DNA of 64,000 nt from Streblospio benedicti (lineage: Eukaryota; Annelida; Polychaeta; Spionida; Spionidae): assembly GCA_019095985.1 (NCBI GenBank), contig CM032660.1, positions 20,715,133 through 20,779,132 on the forward strand, given 5' to 3'. The first letter of the stretch is position 1; the number at the start of each line of letters is the position of its first letter. Below the pieces are notes generated by a model. That model saw only the letters and a list, made by a program, of their open reading frames with translations. It was not told the DNA's origin and did not search any database. Of the stretch, positions 50,330 through 61,494 are shown in pieces. The translations under genes were made by a program, and so were the position numbers.

Positions 50330-50496
50330 GAACTTCCATTTGAAACGTTCATATGCCACCTGGATATGCAAATGTAATACGTGTAATAAGTTACTATATA
50401 TACGAGTGAGGGTGAGAGATCACAGAAAATCTCTTTCTGAGTATGGAGTTTATCAGAACTTCCATTTGAGATTGAACATTTGATATGCAAATGTAA
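50330..50496 (+). promoter_or_regulatory. Two direct repeats, each with an ATGCAAAT octamer, upstream of the 7TM gene
   Basis: GAACTTCCATTTGA starts at 50330 and 50455. About 35 bases on in the first copy and 30 in the second comes GATATGCAAATGTA, containing the POU-type octamer ATGCAAAT at 50366-50373 and 50485-50492. They lie about 400-530 bp before the receptor ATG. Regulatory function is inferred only. Confidence 0.4.
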
Positions 50497-50894
50497 AAGC
50501 AGAATATTATCATATATATCTCACATAATGCTTGCAATAGAATGTAGTTTGTTAATATTACTATAGAAATATAATACATTCTAATACCAAAAGGATACAG
50601 CTATGTGTGAGAATTTAAGAAGATGTGGGCGGATACTCAGCCACGACTTTCGACTGATAAAATATAAACATTGGTCTCGACAAAGAAAGACTTTATTTAA
50701 TTTACGTGGTGCCAACGCAAAGGTCATGGTCCAGATCCAGATCTTCAAGTTAAACTGAACTAAAAATATCATGGGTTAAAATAATAGTGCCCATACAGCT
50801 GAATCTTTTTCACACGGTGACTGCTTTGTACTTAAATCATAACCAACAAACAAAATATCATCGAGTATAAATATTCAAGTCTCACGATGACATC

Positions 50895-53800
50895 ATGAAA
50901 CAAATGGATGCTAAGAACACCACAAACAATACCACGCCTCTGTTGCCATCGACGACCACTTCCTCTTCTCTGGAAGTCCGGCTGGGCTTATCTTGGGGCG
51001 TAGACGTGGGGAGCGTGCTGGTGACCCTCGTGGCACTCGGCTTTGGTGCCTGGTACAACCTCGCGGTGCTGGGAGCGCTGGTTCGTGGTCGTGCCCGAGG
51101 GGAGGCTTGGCGGCGGGAGGCGCTCACGTGTGCACTCGTGCTCACCGCGTGTGCCGTGTGCGCGTGTGCGTGCCCGGTGCAGGTCCTGCTCTGGCTGCTG
51201 GCTCACAGCCGTGGTGCTCACAGCGTGCGCCTTTACGAGGCTTACCAGGTGAGGGGTTTGTTTCAGATGTACGCAACCATCCAAGGGATGACGTGCTAAA
51301 CATTTGCAACGGCATCTGCACTGTCTCTGAAAAGCATATGTTCACATCGCTACAGTCTCCATGAGTTTTTGTAAGTAGAGAGGCAATAGAGGGAAATGAG
51401 GGGGGGGGGGGGGTTATAGGAAAGTGTCAAGAAATCTCACATTCCTACTTGTTTTGGTATCATTTCCGGTACGCCAAATTATTTTTGCCCTTTTCGATAA
51501 ACCCCACAAATTTCAAGCCATTCCCCCCACATCCCACTTCCTTACAAACCCGCCTCAAGGAAGCAATACCGACAACAATTCCACCCGAGACCTCATTAGC
51601 TGTTGATGTAGACCCTGTGACAACCCATCATGACCTCTCCCCCCTCCCCCAGGTGGAGCACCTGCTGTCCTGCGCACTAGAGCTGTTCGCCTTCCTTCTG
51701 TGCGCCGCCATTAGCGTGCAGTGCGCCACACGCGCCAAGAAACTCATGTCGTCTGCGCGGGGCTCGGGGCGGGGCTCAGGGTCGCGGCACGGCGCGGTGG
51801 CCGCGGGGCTGTGCGCGGTGTGTGCCGTGGGCGCGGCGCTCGTCACGGTGCTGGTGGACGAGCACGTGGTGGGGGCGGCGCAGCCCCGCCTGCTGCTCTA
51901 CCTGCCCCGTGACACTTGGGCGGAGCGGGGCGTCCAGGTGAGGGGCAGATACATGTTAAAACATTACCATAGCTTGTTGCGCTAAAACGATATTGATAAA
52001 AATCTTTCTGTAGTGTAACTTTGTGAAATCAGCGTTTCCATTTTGAAAAATGGCCGCTATAAAGCTACTCCTGGTGAAATTCTACCATATAAGTATAATA
52101 ACAAAAATATTGAACTACATAAAACGATAGTAGCAATTAGTTCGGTACTAGAACTGATTTTTGCCATGATCTAATACCAGAGATAACACCCTCCTCTCCT
52201 CACAGGTGAACCGCTCGGTGCGGCCGCTCTCTCACGTGCTCGTGCCCGCCGTGCTGGTCGTTTGCGGGTGCGTGATGATTGGCGGCTACACCGTGTGCAT
52301 CTATTACATCAGGTTCGCTCAGGTTTGGGCCTATAGTGCATAGGTAGATCCAGAGGGGCACCTAATCCCCCACTTTGTCACCAAAATACCTAATTTCCAT
52401 GGTGTCCTGGGGATGTTTCCTATCAATCGTGCGTACAAAACCCATGAGATCCCTTATAAGTGCCCCCCTTTCTCTGAAAACCTAGATCTACCAGTGTATT
52501 GCCCTATTTCTTAATAGTTTTTGTTTGAATCTTATTATAACCAATACAACTCATGATCATAGTTTGATATATAGCTGATAATATATAAATTGAGAAATAA
52601 CATGGCAGTTCCGAAGCAAAGGCATAAATGTTTAATAGCTAGTAGCTGCTAGTCATGATTGTTTTCTCTCCTTGATCATTTTAAATATATGCAATGTAAT
52701 CGTATGGGAAACATTGATTAATATGTAAATTAATAACAAAAGTTATTTATATACATATAGATAAAGCAGAGAACAAACGCTAAAAACGAAGCCTAATGCA
52801 AATCAGAATGATTCAATACAAGCTTCATTTTTAGATTCTGGACAAGAAGAGTGGGCTTCAACAACCAATCAACTGCTTCCCTCTCTGCCATACAATGCTT
52901 TACGGACTCTAAGAAGGGCAGTCTGAAAAGTGGAACTCAGTCTCCCGGGACTACGTCTGTGAAAGGAATGGTTGGTGTGTCAAAGGGTGATGAAGATCGG
53001 CAGAACAGGAGGAGAAGCACTATTGGAAGCTGTTCAGCTAGAGAAATGAGTCTAGCCAGGATGCTAGCTTTGCAAAATCACAGAGCTAGACAGAGTCAAC
53101 TGGGCCAGTTCAAGAAATCGTGCACATCATCAAGCACTTGTACTAGCGAGAGGCTCAGTGAGATTGAGAGGGAAGCAGATCGCAGAAAAGCACTAGGACC
53201 ACTGCGGCATACCAGGAAAAGTCCAGGCAATATGTCGATAGCTCGGTCAGATGGAGATCAGTCTGAAATCATACTTACCCCCGATAAGTTTCTCAGAATG
53301 GACTCAAATTCAAGTTCTGGGGGTAGTAATAGACCATCTTTTGAGATGAGTCAGATATTTGACCTTGCTAGAAAAAGAAGCTCTGTGAACAGTGAACCAA
53401 AAAGATCACAATGCTCTTCTCTGGGATTACCAAGTGAAGCAGCAGTGAAGAAACTGAGTTCAAACTCAGTGAAGTTTGTGCCTGATAAAATTAATGAATG
53501 TAATGAGTCCGACAGCCCTGATAGTGGCTTCGACAGCCAGTTCCATGAGGTGAAAGATGACACACAGCCCAAGAGAGTGAGCACAGGCGGCAACAAAGCC
53601 ACGCTACTGCAGAAGGCAATGAGTGTGATTAGTGAAGGACCAGATGACTCGCCTACCAGTTGTGATAAAGATGACAAGGCAGGTAGAATTAAGCGAGATT
53701 TCTTGTCAGGAAGTGAGATATCCAATAACGACGTGATCATCAACGTAATCCGCCCGTCTTGCTCCACCATGATAGACACCCGGTCGCCACCGGTTACTAG

Positions 53801-54272
53801 GAACAGGATAGCTGCCCCCGGGCCCCTGTCTAGCAGATCCAGCAACGCCAGCTCCAACTCTGACCGCCTCAGCATCATATCAAGTCTGCAACGGAGAGCA
53901 TCGAGTTTCTCAATATTTACAAGTCGTTTCTCCATCTTCAGCCAAGGATTGAACAGCCCAGACATGTTTCGAGCACTAAGTCAGCATAGAGGAAGCTCAC
54001 AGGACGAACCTACAGGCAGCACTCGTAAACGCAGACGTAGTTCCGTGGCTTCGGCTACCAAGTCTCTACGGCAGGGGATCCTTATCATGACCGCGTACTG
54101 GGTGTGCTTCTTCCCGTATGCCATCGTCCAACTGCTGTGGGGTGGCTTCTCTGACTACCAGTTGACTGGCTACTGTATTATGACATCATCATGGAGTACT
54201 TGGTTCTTCGCCATTGTGCCATACATATATGTCATGAAGAACAAGGCTATTACAAGACTGATCAAGATTTGA
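50895..54272 (+). CDS. Atypical rhodopsin-like 7TM receptor with very long third intracellular loop
   Basis: Four exons, 50895-51248, 51653-51937, 52206-52312 and 52835-54272 (TGA), with phases 0, 0 and 2, giving 727 residues. TM1 (VGSVLVTLVALGFGAWYNL, with the N of N-L-A-V-L), TM2 and an Asn-rich N-terminus (NTTNNTT, possible glycosylation) are in exon 1. TM3-TM4 are in exon 2 and TM5 in exon 3. Exon 4 encodes a loop of about 410 residues (roughly 250-662), Ser/Arg-rich, then TM6 (GILIMTAYWVCFFPYAIVQL), TM7 (SSWSTWFFAIVPYIYVMKNK) and a tail of about 12 residues. DRY at the end of TM3 is replaced (SVQCATRAKK), the acidic TM2 residue is absent and NPxxY is VPYIY, so signalling may be unusual. 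Ligand and subfamily not recognised. Exons 1-3 are very GC-rich compared with the AT-rich surroundings. Confidence 0.8.
52339..52497. mobile_element. GATCC-ended MITE, copy 2, in 7TM gene intron 3
   Basis: The left end ATAGGTAGATCCAGAGGGGC is matched by the inverted right end, CTAGATCTACC. The interior has CCCCCCTTTCTCTGAAAACC, close to the 41-kb copy (CCCCCCTTTCAAAAACC). Confidence 0.55.
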
Positions 54273-54346
54273 GGCAGATTCTCGACTTCACGATCATATT
54301 CAGATTTTGCACAGTGGAGTGCAATGGTGTGAAAGTCACGTCATTC

Positions 54347-54430
54347 ATAGAATAGAATAGAATAGAATAGAATAGAATAGAATAGAATAGAATAGAATAG
54401 AATAGAATAGAATAGAATAGAATAGAATAG
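54347..54430. repeat. (AATAG)n microsatellite, 84 bp
   Basis: Almost perfect pentanucleotide array of about 17 units just after the 7TM stop. On the minus strand it is the (CTATT)n tail of the LINE to its right. Confidence 0.9.
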
Positions 54431-55815
54431 CGCTTTATTGTAACCAAATCAACATAATGTGATATAGGCTTATGTAACAAAAAGCATATTATAACATATA
54501 AAACATTCTATATACAATTTAGTAAAAAAACATACATTCTTAAAACTCATACATGTACATTAAAACTCATATATTCTTAATAATTTTTTATCATAAAAAA
54601 CATCATAACTATGCTTCATCAGATTGGAATAACGGGGTCTCAAGGTAAATATTTCTTAATAAAGGTTGCTAACATCTTTAAGATTGGGCCCTCTGAATTA
54701 AGCAAGAATATAAATTTATCAGAATCTGTTAGATATGCAAAGATGGCATTAATTCTACTTAAATTTTTTTTTTTGGCAAAGCTAGAGCAGAACACTGAAA
54801 CATAAAGTGCAACTCTGTCCCAATACCATTATTAGATTGCATATATGTGCGTTGGTCTATACAGTGGTTGGTGGGCGAGTATATCTACCCCTTTAAATAG
54901 CTAAATTATGTGCACTTATACGGAATTTAGTAAAAGCATGTCTTAAATCAGGTTTAAGAACATCTAGATATCTTTCGTAGCTAAACCCTAATTTGAATGT
55001 GATAATAAGTTCTCATTTTTAATTCTGCCTGTATTTCATCATGCCAGTATGTAATATAGATTTGTCTTATTCTTAATTTAATTTCTTATCTATTTGGGCT
55101 AATAAAGTCAATCAGTTGTGTACATTTGTAAATCCAGCTTTTCTTATATCTATTAATCTCAAATTGAGTTAGAACCTCTTTTAAAATAGTATTAGATGAT
55201 TTTGTTTTTATGTTTTCGAAATAAAGTGATATACAGATGTATTTGCTATCGCATCTAAACCTATAGGTAATCTACCCAATTCACCCCTCACTGAGTTTTG
55301 AGCTTTCTTATGGACACCGAGTACATATCTCATAAAGGATACATGTACTTTTTCAATGGCTAAATTATCTAAACTTTTACAAAATACAAAATTGTCTTTC
55401 ATCCTGACTGTTGATGAACCCCAAATTTCTGATCCATATAAACAAATAGGTTTAATTAATTGATCAATGGTGTGGAGTTAATTGTGAACCATATAATAAA
55501 CTTCTAAGGTTTGAACGCAGCTTTCTTAGCTTTTAGCATGATGCTTAATTCCATTTATCTCAGAGAAAAAATGAATGAAATATCTAAACCTAAATAAGTG
55601 TAGTTTCTTTTTACACTTTCTAGTCTTTTGTTGTCACATTTTTTTTGTAAGTCTTCATCACATTTGGAAGATTTAAGGCACATAACTTTAGTTTTTGACA
55701 TATTAATTTGTAGTTTCCATTTATTACAGTACTCAAGCAACTTATCTACACTGCGTTGAAGGCCACTCTCACTTTCTGACAGTATGACTAAATCATCAGC
55801 AACCTATTTCTTGTT
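54431..55815 (-). mobile_element. 5'-truncated LINE (reverse-transcriptase C-terminus onward)
   Basis: Minus-strand peptides in order: ADDLVILSES (the RT active-site A-D-D), YCNKWKLQINMSKTKVM, YTYLGL, then PICLYGSEIWG and IEKVHVSFMRYVLGVHKK with GELGRLPIG. This is the standard end of non-LTR reverse transcriptases. The reading frame is broken between these blocks. The 5' end is lost near 55815 and the 3' end carries AATAAAGCG and a pentanucleotide tail. Clade not assigned. Confidence 0.82.
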
Positions 55816-55818
55816 GGA

Positions 55819-55920
55819 TTAGTGATGGTGGATCACACTTGGGTGTATGAAATTCTTTAATGCGTCAATGCGCATGGCATCGTAGACGTACTCCAACCTC
55901 GGCCACAATTTGTGACCCAT
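55819..55920 (-). other. Small coding-like minus frame next to the LINE end
   Basis: 33 codons from an ATG at 55920: MGHKLWPRLEYVYDAMRID and so on to a TAA at 55819. Composition is protein-like and the frame stays open to about 55950, but no splice acceptor is convincing and no family is recognised. May be a fragment of a decayed gene. Confidence 0.2.
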
Positions 55921-58900
55921 GTACACAGCGAGGTCAGACCCGGCAGTACACACTCAGTGTTTCAAGAAACTTCTAAGAAATGTCACATGAAATGTTGCAA
56001 ATATTTATTAGGTGTCAACTCTAAGGCATGTAACCATGCAGTTCAAGCGAATTTTGCCAATACCCATTAGTGTCATTACAAATTGAAATATATGCCAATG
56101 TGATGATTAAGGTCCTTACACAAACAATCAAGCGTGAAAATAGTATATGATAATGATGTAAAAGATGCTAATGAAGGTAGAATAAATCAGATAAGCTTTT
56201 CTATTGACTGTGTAGCAAATAAATCCTTTTCCTCACGACTTTAACTGAGTTATTTTAAAGTAATCCAACCAATTAAAAGCAGCTTCTATGTTAAGTTACA
56301 GCAGGATGAAGCTATGGAATATTGGTGAAAATATTCAAATTGTAATTGCATAGGACTGTCGCAGCTCATTTCAATAATTTGAATTGATAAAGTATCTGCT
56401 AGAGCAGAAAGCAAGCCTAAAACGGATGCCCTGGGTCCCATGATATAACTACCCTTTCTAAATAATATTAGTAATGTGTATGGTATAGTGTTTGCAAATC
56501 ATAGTATGCGTTGTTATGTATACAACACACACCCTCCTATAATGCTGGGGCTCATGGTCCATGCTTTCTGATTTTCTGTTTTCAAGACGGAAATGTTTGG
56601 GATGTCTAATGTTTCAGGAGTGTTAAGGTCTTAGGTGGGATTTGAACCCACGACCACTGGGTTGAGAATCGAGATGATAGTAGACCCAGTATGTAGGCTC
56701 GGGGTTACAGAGACATGGTTGTTACTATAGTTTCGACGGCAGCGGCCCGATAAGATATGACTTGGACAGGTAATGTGTACATTGTGATTCCCCCCGCCCC
56801 CCCCCCCCCCATAAAATTATCTGAGTGTCAGAACAGATAGTATTCTTAGCACACGCACGCACGCACGCACGCACACACACATGCCATTTAAACATCAGCT
56901 TTAGTACGTTTAGCAATTAAGAAGTGGCTATTTTGAGTGTTGTAGGTGTTGCCACCACCAAGTGTTACGCCCATCTGCAGGATTCGGCCGTTTGTTCTGA
57001 GCTTTGGCATTGAGTTTTTATGCCGATAATACCCATTACAGCTGCGACGCAGCATCTGGGGTGATTACATGCTGTAGGTGTTCCCCTTGAACAACCATTT
57101 GTCCATGGCTATCAGACGGTTTATTTCATCATGTAGTTATCAAAATGTCTTATATATATAGATTGATTATATGGAAATTCTGTATAGAGAGCTGCGTAGT
57201 AGAGCGAAGTTCAGCAAACGCCAGTAATTTAAACTGATAATCCTCATTTCTAGCTGGCCTCAGGCTGACAAATTATAAGGAGCAGTTTCTTTAAGGTAGT
57301 GGTCAATATGGTAAGTAAAGTTATCAACAAGATTTTGGTGATTGACCTTACCGTGACCTCAAAATACTACACTATTTTCGTAGTTGCCTACTTTTATGAA
57401 GACTTATTTTTTAAATTCGTGTCTGTCGTTTGGTGCCGTTATGACGGTTATGACTGTTCAGATATCATATTAATATCGTGATTCGATTCCGGTAATTATC
57501 TGGCGATTTGTTTGACAAATTGCAGTTGTTTGACGCTGGTCTTGGTGTGTTGATGCTCTTATAGACTGATTAATACTACGCCGATTTTAGTGGATCGTTT
57601 GCATTCGTGTTTTTGTAGTGAATTTGCAAATTGTTTGATCTGTGTATATTCTTAGATTAATACCATAGTCGTGCAAAGAACTATATATTTTAGTAGAGAC
57701 AATTATGTGTACTCGGAACAATGAAAGTTTTTTTATCGAATGTATAGACAATCATAGAATCAGACCAATATGTATGTATATGTCAGTGGCCCACAAAACA
57801 TCACTTCCGAAATCAACTTAACAACAAATAACCAGAGTGGTATCAGAGTGTGGATTGAGGGTTTTGTTAAACGTAGAATTTTGTTTAATCCTGTTGATCA
57901 ATAATTGATTTTAATGAATGATATAAGAGTATTATCATAATTCCAACTGTATGGCGGAGTAAACATATGATGTAAGTATGATATATTGTATATTTGTCTA
58001 TATGAAAAAAATCTTGTTGGCGTACATAATTTATTTTGAGCTTATTGTTCGAATCACAAGTTATTGCAGTCTAACACTGAATATATGTGCCTTGTAAAAG
58101 AGGTTACCGTAGACCGACGATGTGAAGAGTCCAAAGAAATAAAAACACAGAATTTCAACACCCCAGTATATTAATTTTAAATACTTCTAGACATTAAAAC
58201 AGTGTCTACAAATGGTTAACATTACGTAGGCCTACTAATTATAACACGGTAGGCAATTTTTTTTACAAACAATAATATTTCAGAATAATTTGGAAAATTC
58301 AACCATTATTCCACGTTTATGTACATAATATTGCCAAACCATTAATATGATTAATATCAAACTTAATTCAACCATGTATTACATTGTAAATATTTCAATA
58401 CCTCCACTGACCGCATAAATGATGGTTTGAAATCTTATGTCAGAAACTTTCAATCGGCTTTAGGTAGAAAAGGAAATGAATGGGTACGCTTTTCTCTTTT
58501 CTTTTTACTTTTACCAGCATTACTTTACAGAAACAAAAATATCAATCCAGGTGATATTCGCATCTGTTAACAAACAACTGCGGACGGTAAATATATAAAA
58601 GCAAGAAAAACTGTCGCATTTGTTCGATCCGAAAAACAAAACATCATATAGAACATACATCATTATACATAAATAAGAGTAATACGTGCGATTGAAATTG
58701 CATATATACGAAACCTGTATTTTCTGCTACATAATGAAATATTTTGTATTTCAATGTGCGAAACCATCGTTACGTATTCACAACCAGTGTTATAAGACCT
58801 CCGAACTTAAAAGTCTGTTATATTCTCTTGTCATCCCAGTTAAATAAATTGAATTTTATTAGTTGTATCACCATTGCTACTTGTCATATTGATTTATTTT

Positions 58901-59467
58901 TATATTTATGACTGTCTCTCTTCATTAATTAACTTTACGAATTAATATGGATAAGGATCGTTAGAAGCCGCAATTTCCCGTTTCCCCATCTTTATCATCA
59001 TCTGTTCATGATTCGCAAATGGCTGTGTTTTCATTTTTGTTCACTTTACAATTTCTTTACCTCGAGCATTTCTCATGCCGCTTACTGTTTGCATACTAAA
59101 AACCCGTGAAAAAACTGCACTGTGAATATCAAAGACTCACAATTTGCCTTTCAGCATGCCTCGATATTAAACAGAATGACCTCCCCATAAAAATAAATTG
59201 CTATAGGTGACCGTGCACGTGTGAAGATAGAAGTTGAAGGGTTCCAACACGTGTTATAACTCGGATATAGTCACATTTGTCCGTGGATAAGTTCACAAAT
59301 TAGGCCACCTATCTTGTTATTGGTAGGGCACGGTTTGGTTACGTCAAGTTTTGGCATTGGACTTTAGTACGTACCTTCACTGTTATTCATGCTATCACAT
59401 ATTCATACTAACTTTCATTTCATGCAAAATATTACAAGGTAAACAGTTTTATCTAGTATGAGTTGAC
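55921..59467. other. Long AT-rich spacer, no gene seen
   Basis: Contains a weak tRNA-type SINE (56560-56710), a C run near 56790-56811 and a (GCAC)n run near 56851-56880. Frames are short and random. 57.0-59.4 kb shows no repeat or gene I can support. Confidence 0.5.
56560..56710 (-). mobile_element. tRNA-derived SINE remnant
   Basis: The minus strand has GTGGGTTCAAATCCCAC, a good B box and T-arm, preceded by CTCGATTCTCAACCCAG. The acceptor and D-arm do not fold as a tRNA, so it is a SINE or tRNA remnant, not a functional tRNA gene. Confidence 0.4.
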
Positions 59468-59779
59468 TTATGTAAGGGCAAAATAGGTCCAGACGGGGAG
59501 GTTTCCCTCAGGTACTGATGATACGCTGATGCTGCTCCCGGGAGCGATGAGGACGCACTCACCAACTCCCCTTGGTGATTGGTGCCAGTAGAAGGAGACA
59601 CATCCAGGGGTATCTAAGCATTTCATTGTACAACGAATTTCATTTAATCCCACTTTCATAAGAATGCAAAGGAATGGTAACAGTGACATTTTTGTTGGCA
59701 CTTGTTTCGCTTGTGCAACGCGTTTGCTTTCCTGTGTTCTCTGTTGAGCACATTTGGCTAGCATGTCTTGAGTGGTCAT
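59468..59779 (-). CDS. PAN/apple-like module in frame downstream of the LRR ORF
   Basis: 103 codons in the same frame as the LRR ORF above it, separated by one TAG and six bases. The core NEIRCTMKCLDTPGCVSFYW with GECVLI matches the Cys spacing of PAN modules, which bind proteins or carbohydrates. The stop means it is either a separate exon of another transcript, a read-through extension, or part of a decaying gene. No start context or intron is clear. Confidence 0.45.
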   Translation of the reverse strand: MTTQDMLAKCAQQRTQESKRVAQAKQVPTKMSLLPFLCILMKVGLNEIRCTMKCLDTPGCVSFYWHQSPRGVGECVLIAPGSSISVSSVPEGNLPVWTYFALT

Positions 59780-59785
59780 GCTAGA

Positions 59786-60493
59786 CTACAGCTGGCCATC
59801 GCAGAAAACATCATCATAAGAGAAAACAGCCATTTTGGGACCTTCCTGTTTCAGCCAAGCATTTTCACACTTGCAAACATCCACACTCTTGTGTATGTAC
59901 AATTGTAAAGCAGCAATGTTCTCAAACAGTATCGGCGGAAGGTGGGAGATCACGGTGCCATCGATTTTGAGATCATTAACTTTTCTCAGTCCTAGGACAG
60001 CATGTGGTAAGCGTCCGAGGTTTGGGTTGTTGGTTAGAGTCAGAATTTGCAAGACTGTTAGATTAAAAAGTACGTCATCGCTGATGTCTATGATTTGGTT
60101 ATTTTGCAGATCGAGTACCGACAGTGTGCCTCCCGCTGCGGAGAGGTCGGGGAATGTGGTGAGTTGGTTGTGCGATAGATACAATGTGTTCATGCTGGTG
60201 AATCGTGAGAGGTCGGTCGTATTGACTGTTGTGAGTCCACACCCCTTCATACCGATTACGGTGTCCTCAGCCCTGTAGTCTGAGAATGCGCACAGAGCTG
60301 CTTTACATGTCACCACTAGACCAACGAGCAGTAGCACCAGACTCCACTGCACGAGGCGGGTAGCTTTACTTACTATACAGTCTCTCATTTCAAACATCCG
60401 AAAAATCCATCCATGGCAAGTGTGTACAATCATTGTGATTATGTAGTCAGTGGGTTGAGCTGCCGCTGTTGGTGGCGGCGACGTCGCTGTCAT
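59786..60493 (-). CDS. Secreted leucine-rich-repeat protein with LRR C-terminal cap-like end
   Basis: Up to 235 codons; translation more likely starts at the ATG at 60388 (MRDCIVSKATRLVQWSLVLL), which gives a typical signal peptide and about 200 residues. Three to four LRRs follow: MNTLYLSHNQLTTFPDLS, LSVLDLQNNQIIDISDDV, LQILTLTNNPNLGRLP and VNDLKIDGTVISHLPP. Then CKCENAWLK and a later Cys resemble an LRR C-terminal cap. No transmembrane segment follows before the TAG at 59788. The upstream 60.49-60.6 kb is GC-rich, fitting a promoter. It could be an extracellular recognition or adhesion protein; the specific family is not recognised. Confidence 0.65.
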   Translation of the reverse strand: MTATSPPPTAAAQPTDYIITMIVHTCHGWIFRMFEMRDCIVSKATRLVQWSLVLLLVGLVVTCKAALCAFSDYRAEDTVIGMKGCGLTTVNTTDLSRFTSMNTLYLSHNQLTTFPDLSAAGGTLSVLDLQNNQIIDISDDVLFNLTVLQILTLTNNPNLGRLPHAVLGLRKVNDLKIDGTVISHLPPILFENIAALQLYIHKSVDVCKCENAWLKQEGPKMAVFSYDDVFCDGQL

Positions 60494-61103
60494 TGAGTCT
60501 TATACCGACGCCGGCAGAGACGGTGGGCAGGGCCAACAAGCGGAGGTGGGCGGGGTCAGAGAGCGGTGGCAGGACCGGGCAGGTTATTGTTTGTCGGGAA
60601 TAAAATATCTAAGGCTAAAATGCATGTGGCCCATTTGGTATGTTGGAACATTGGAATGACAGTTAAATCGTTAAATAATTTCATACCGAAATGAATGCAA
60701 ATGAGAGAGAGAGACGCCTGAAAACCTATCTGCAAGCACTAGGAAACAGACATATATATATATATTGATGCATATCCCATGGGACACAGAAAGGGAATAA
60801 TCAAAGCTCTGATCTGCGGTCATTCATGGTAATAGCCACGAAGACACCCAAGTCCTCCGCGAGGTGTCAATATATATTTCCGACTGCCTTTACCCTGCGA
60901 TCATGATATTTTTTCACTGACCTGCAAACCATACAGCTATGACCTTGGGATATATGCAAACTAGACATCTGGAGATGATGACCCCGGTCCACAGCAGGTG
61001 TCCACATTACCTCACAAAGGCCCCTAGAACTGCTTATCAAGTACATTTGTTTTAGAGCATTTCTATGGCAAGCAAGCTCCTACCACTGGCACTGTATTGA
61101 GAC
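60494..61103. other. Upstream region of the LRR gene
   Basis: GC-rich just left (GGTGGGCGGGGTC near 60545), then ordinary AT-rich sequence with a short (AT)n at about 60750. No further gene seen. Confidence 0.4.
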
Positions 61104-61378
61104 AGGTAAATGTAAAATAAAATGTAAATGTGGTTATTTACAGTCGCGATTCACTGTTATCGATTCACTGTTATCGTGCTCTGGCGACTTTACATATTTA
61201 CAGTAGGTCATTGGCATCCTTGTCACACTATATCCTTCTCAAGCATACAGCACATCGCTACCGTAGCGTCAACGTGCTAATCACTCACATTAGCGTTCAC
61301 TCGCCTGACCTGACCTGGGAATCGAACACACGACCTTCTGGTCACAAATCCAACTCCCTATCCACTCGGCCACGGAAG
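61104..61378 (-). mobile_element. tRNA-derived SINE
   Basis: Minus strand begins GCTTCCGTGGCCGAGTGGAT with box A GTGGCCGAGTGG (61362-61373) and box B GTTCGATTCCC (61318-61328). A body of about 200 bp ends in AAATGTAAATGT-like repeats. A 16-bp CGATTCACTGTTAT unit is duplicated near 61147-61175. The head is too mismatched to be a working tRNA. Confidence 0.65.
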
Positions 61379-61494
61379 CATAGGTATAACACAAGTTAGG
61401 CCCCCATTAATTTCACATGGCCGATCCTAGCTCCAGATCTTCCAAAGATGCCAGATTTGTCATTTAGGGGTGGATTTGCGTGCTCTGGCCTCAA

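Noticed and set aside
51142-51345. Several long frames on both strands in the GC-rich 7TM exons
   Set aside because: GC-rich sequence has few stops; only the frame with hydrophobic helices and matching splice phases is kept.
53351-53965. 204-codon minus frame opposite the receptor loop
   Set aside because: Antisense of a Ser/Arg-rich coding exon; no start context or homology.
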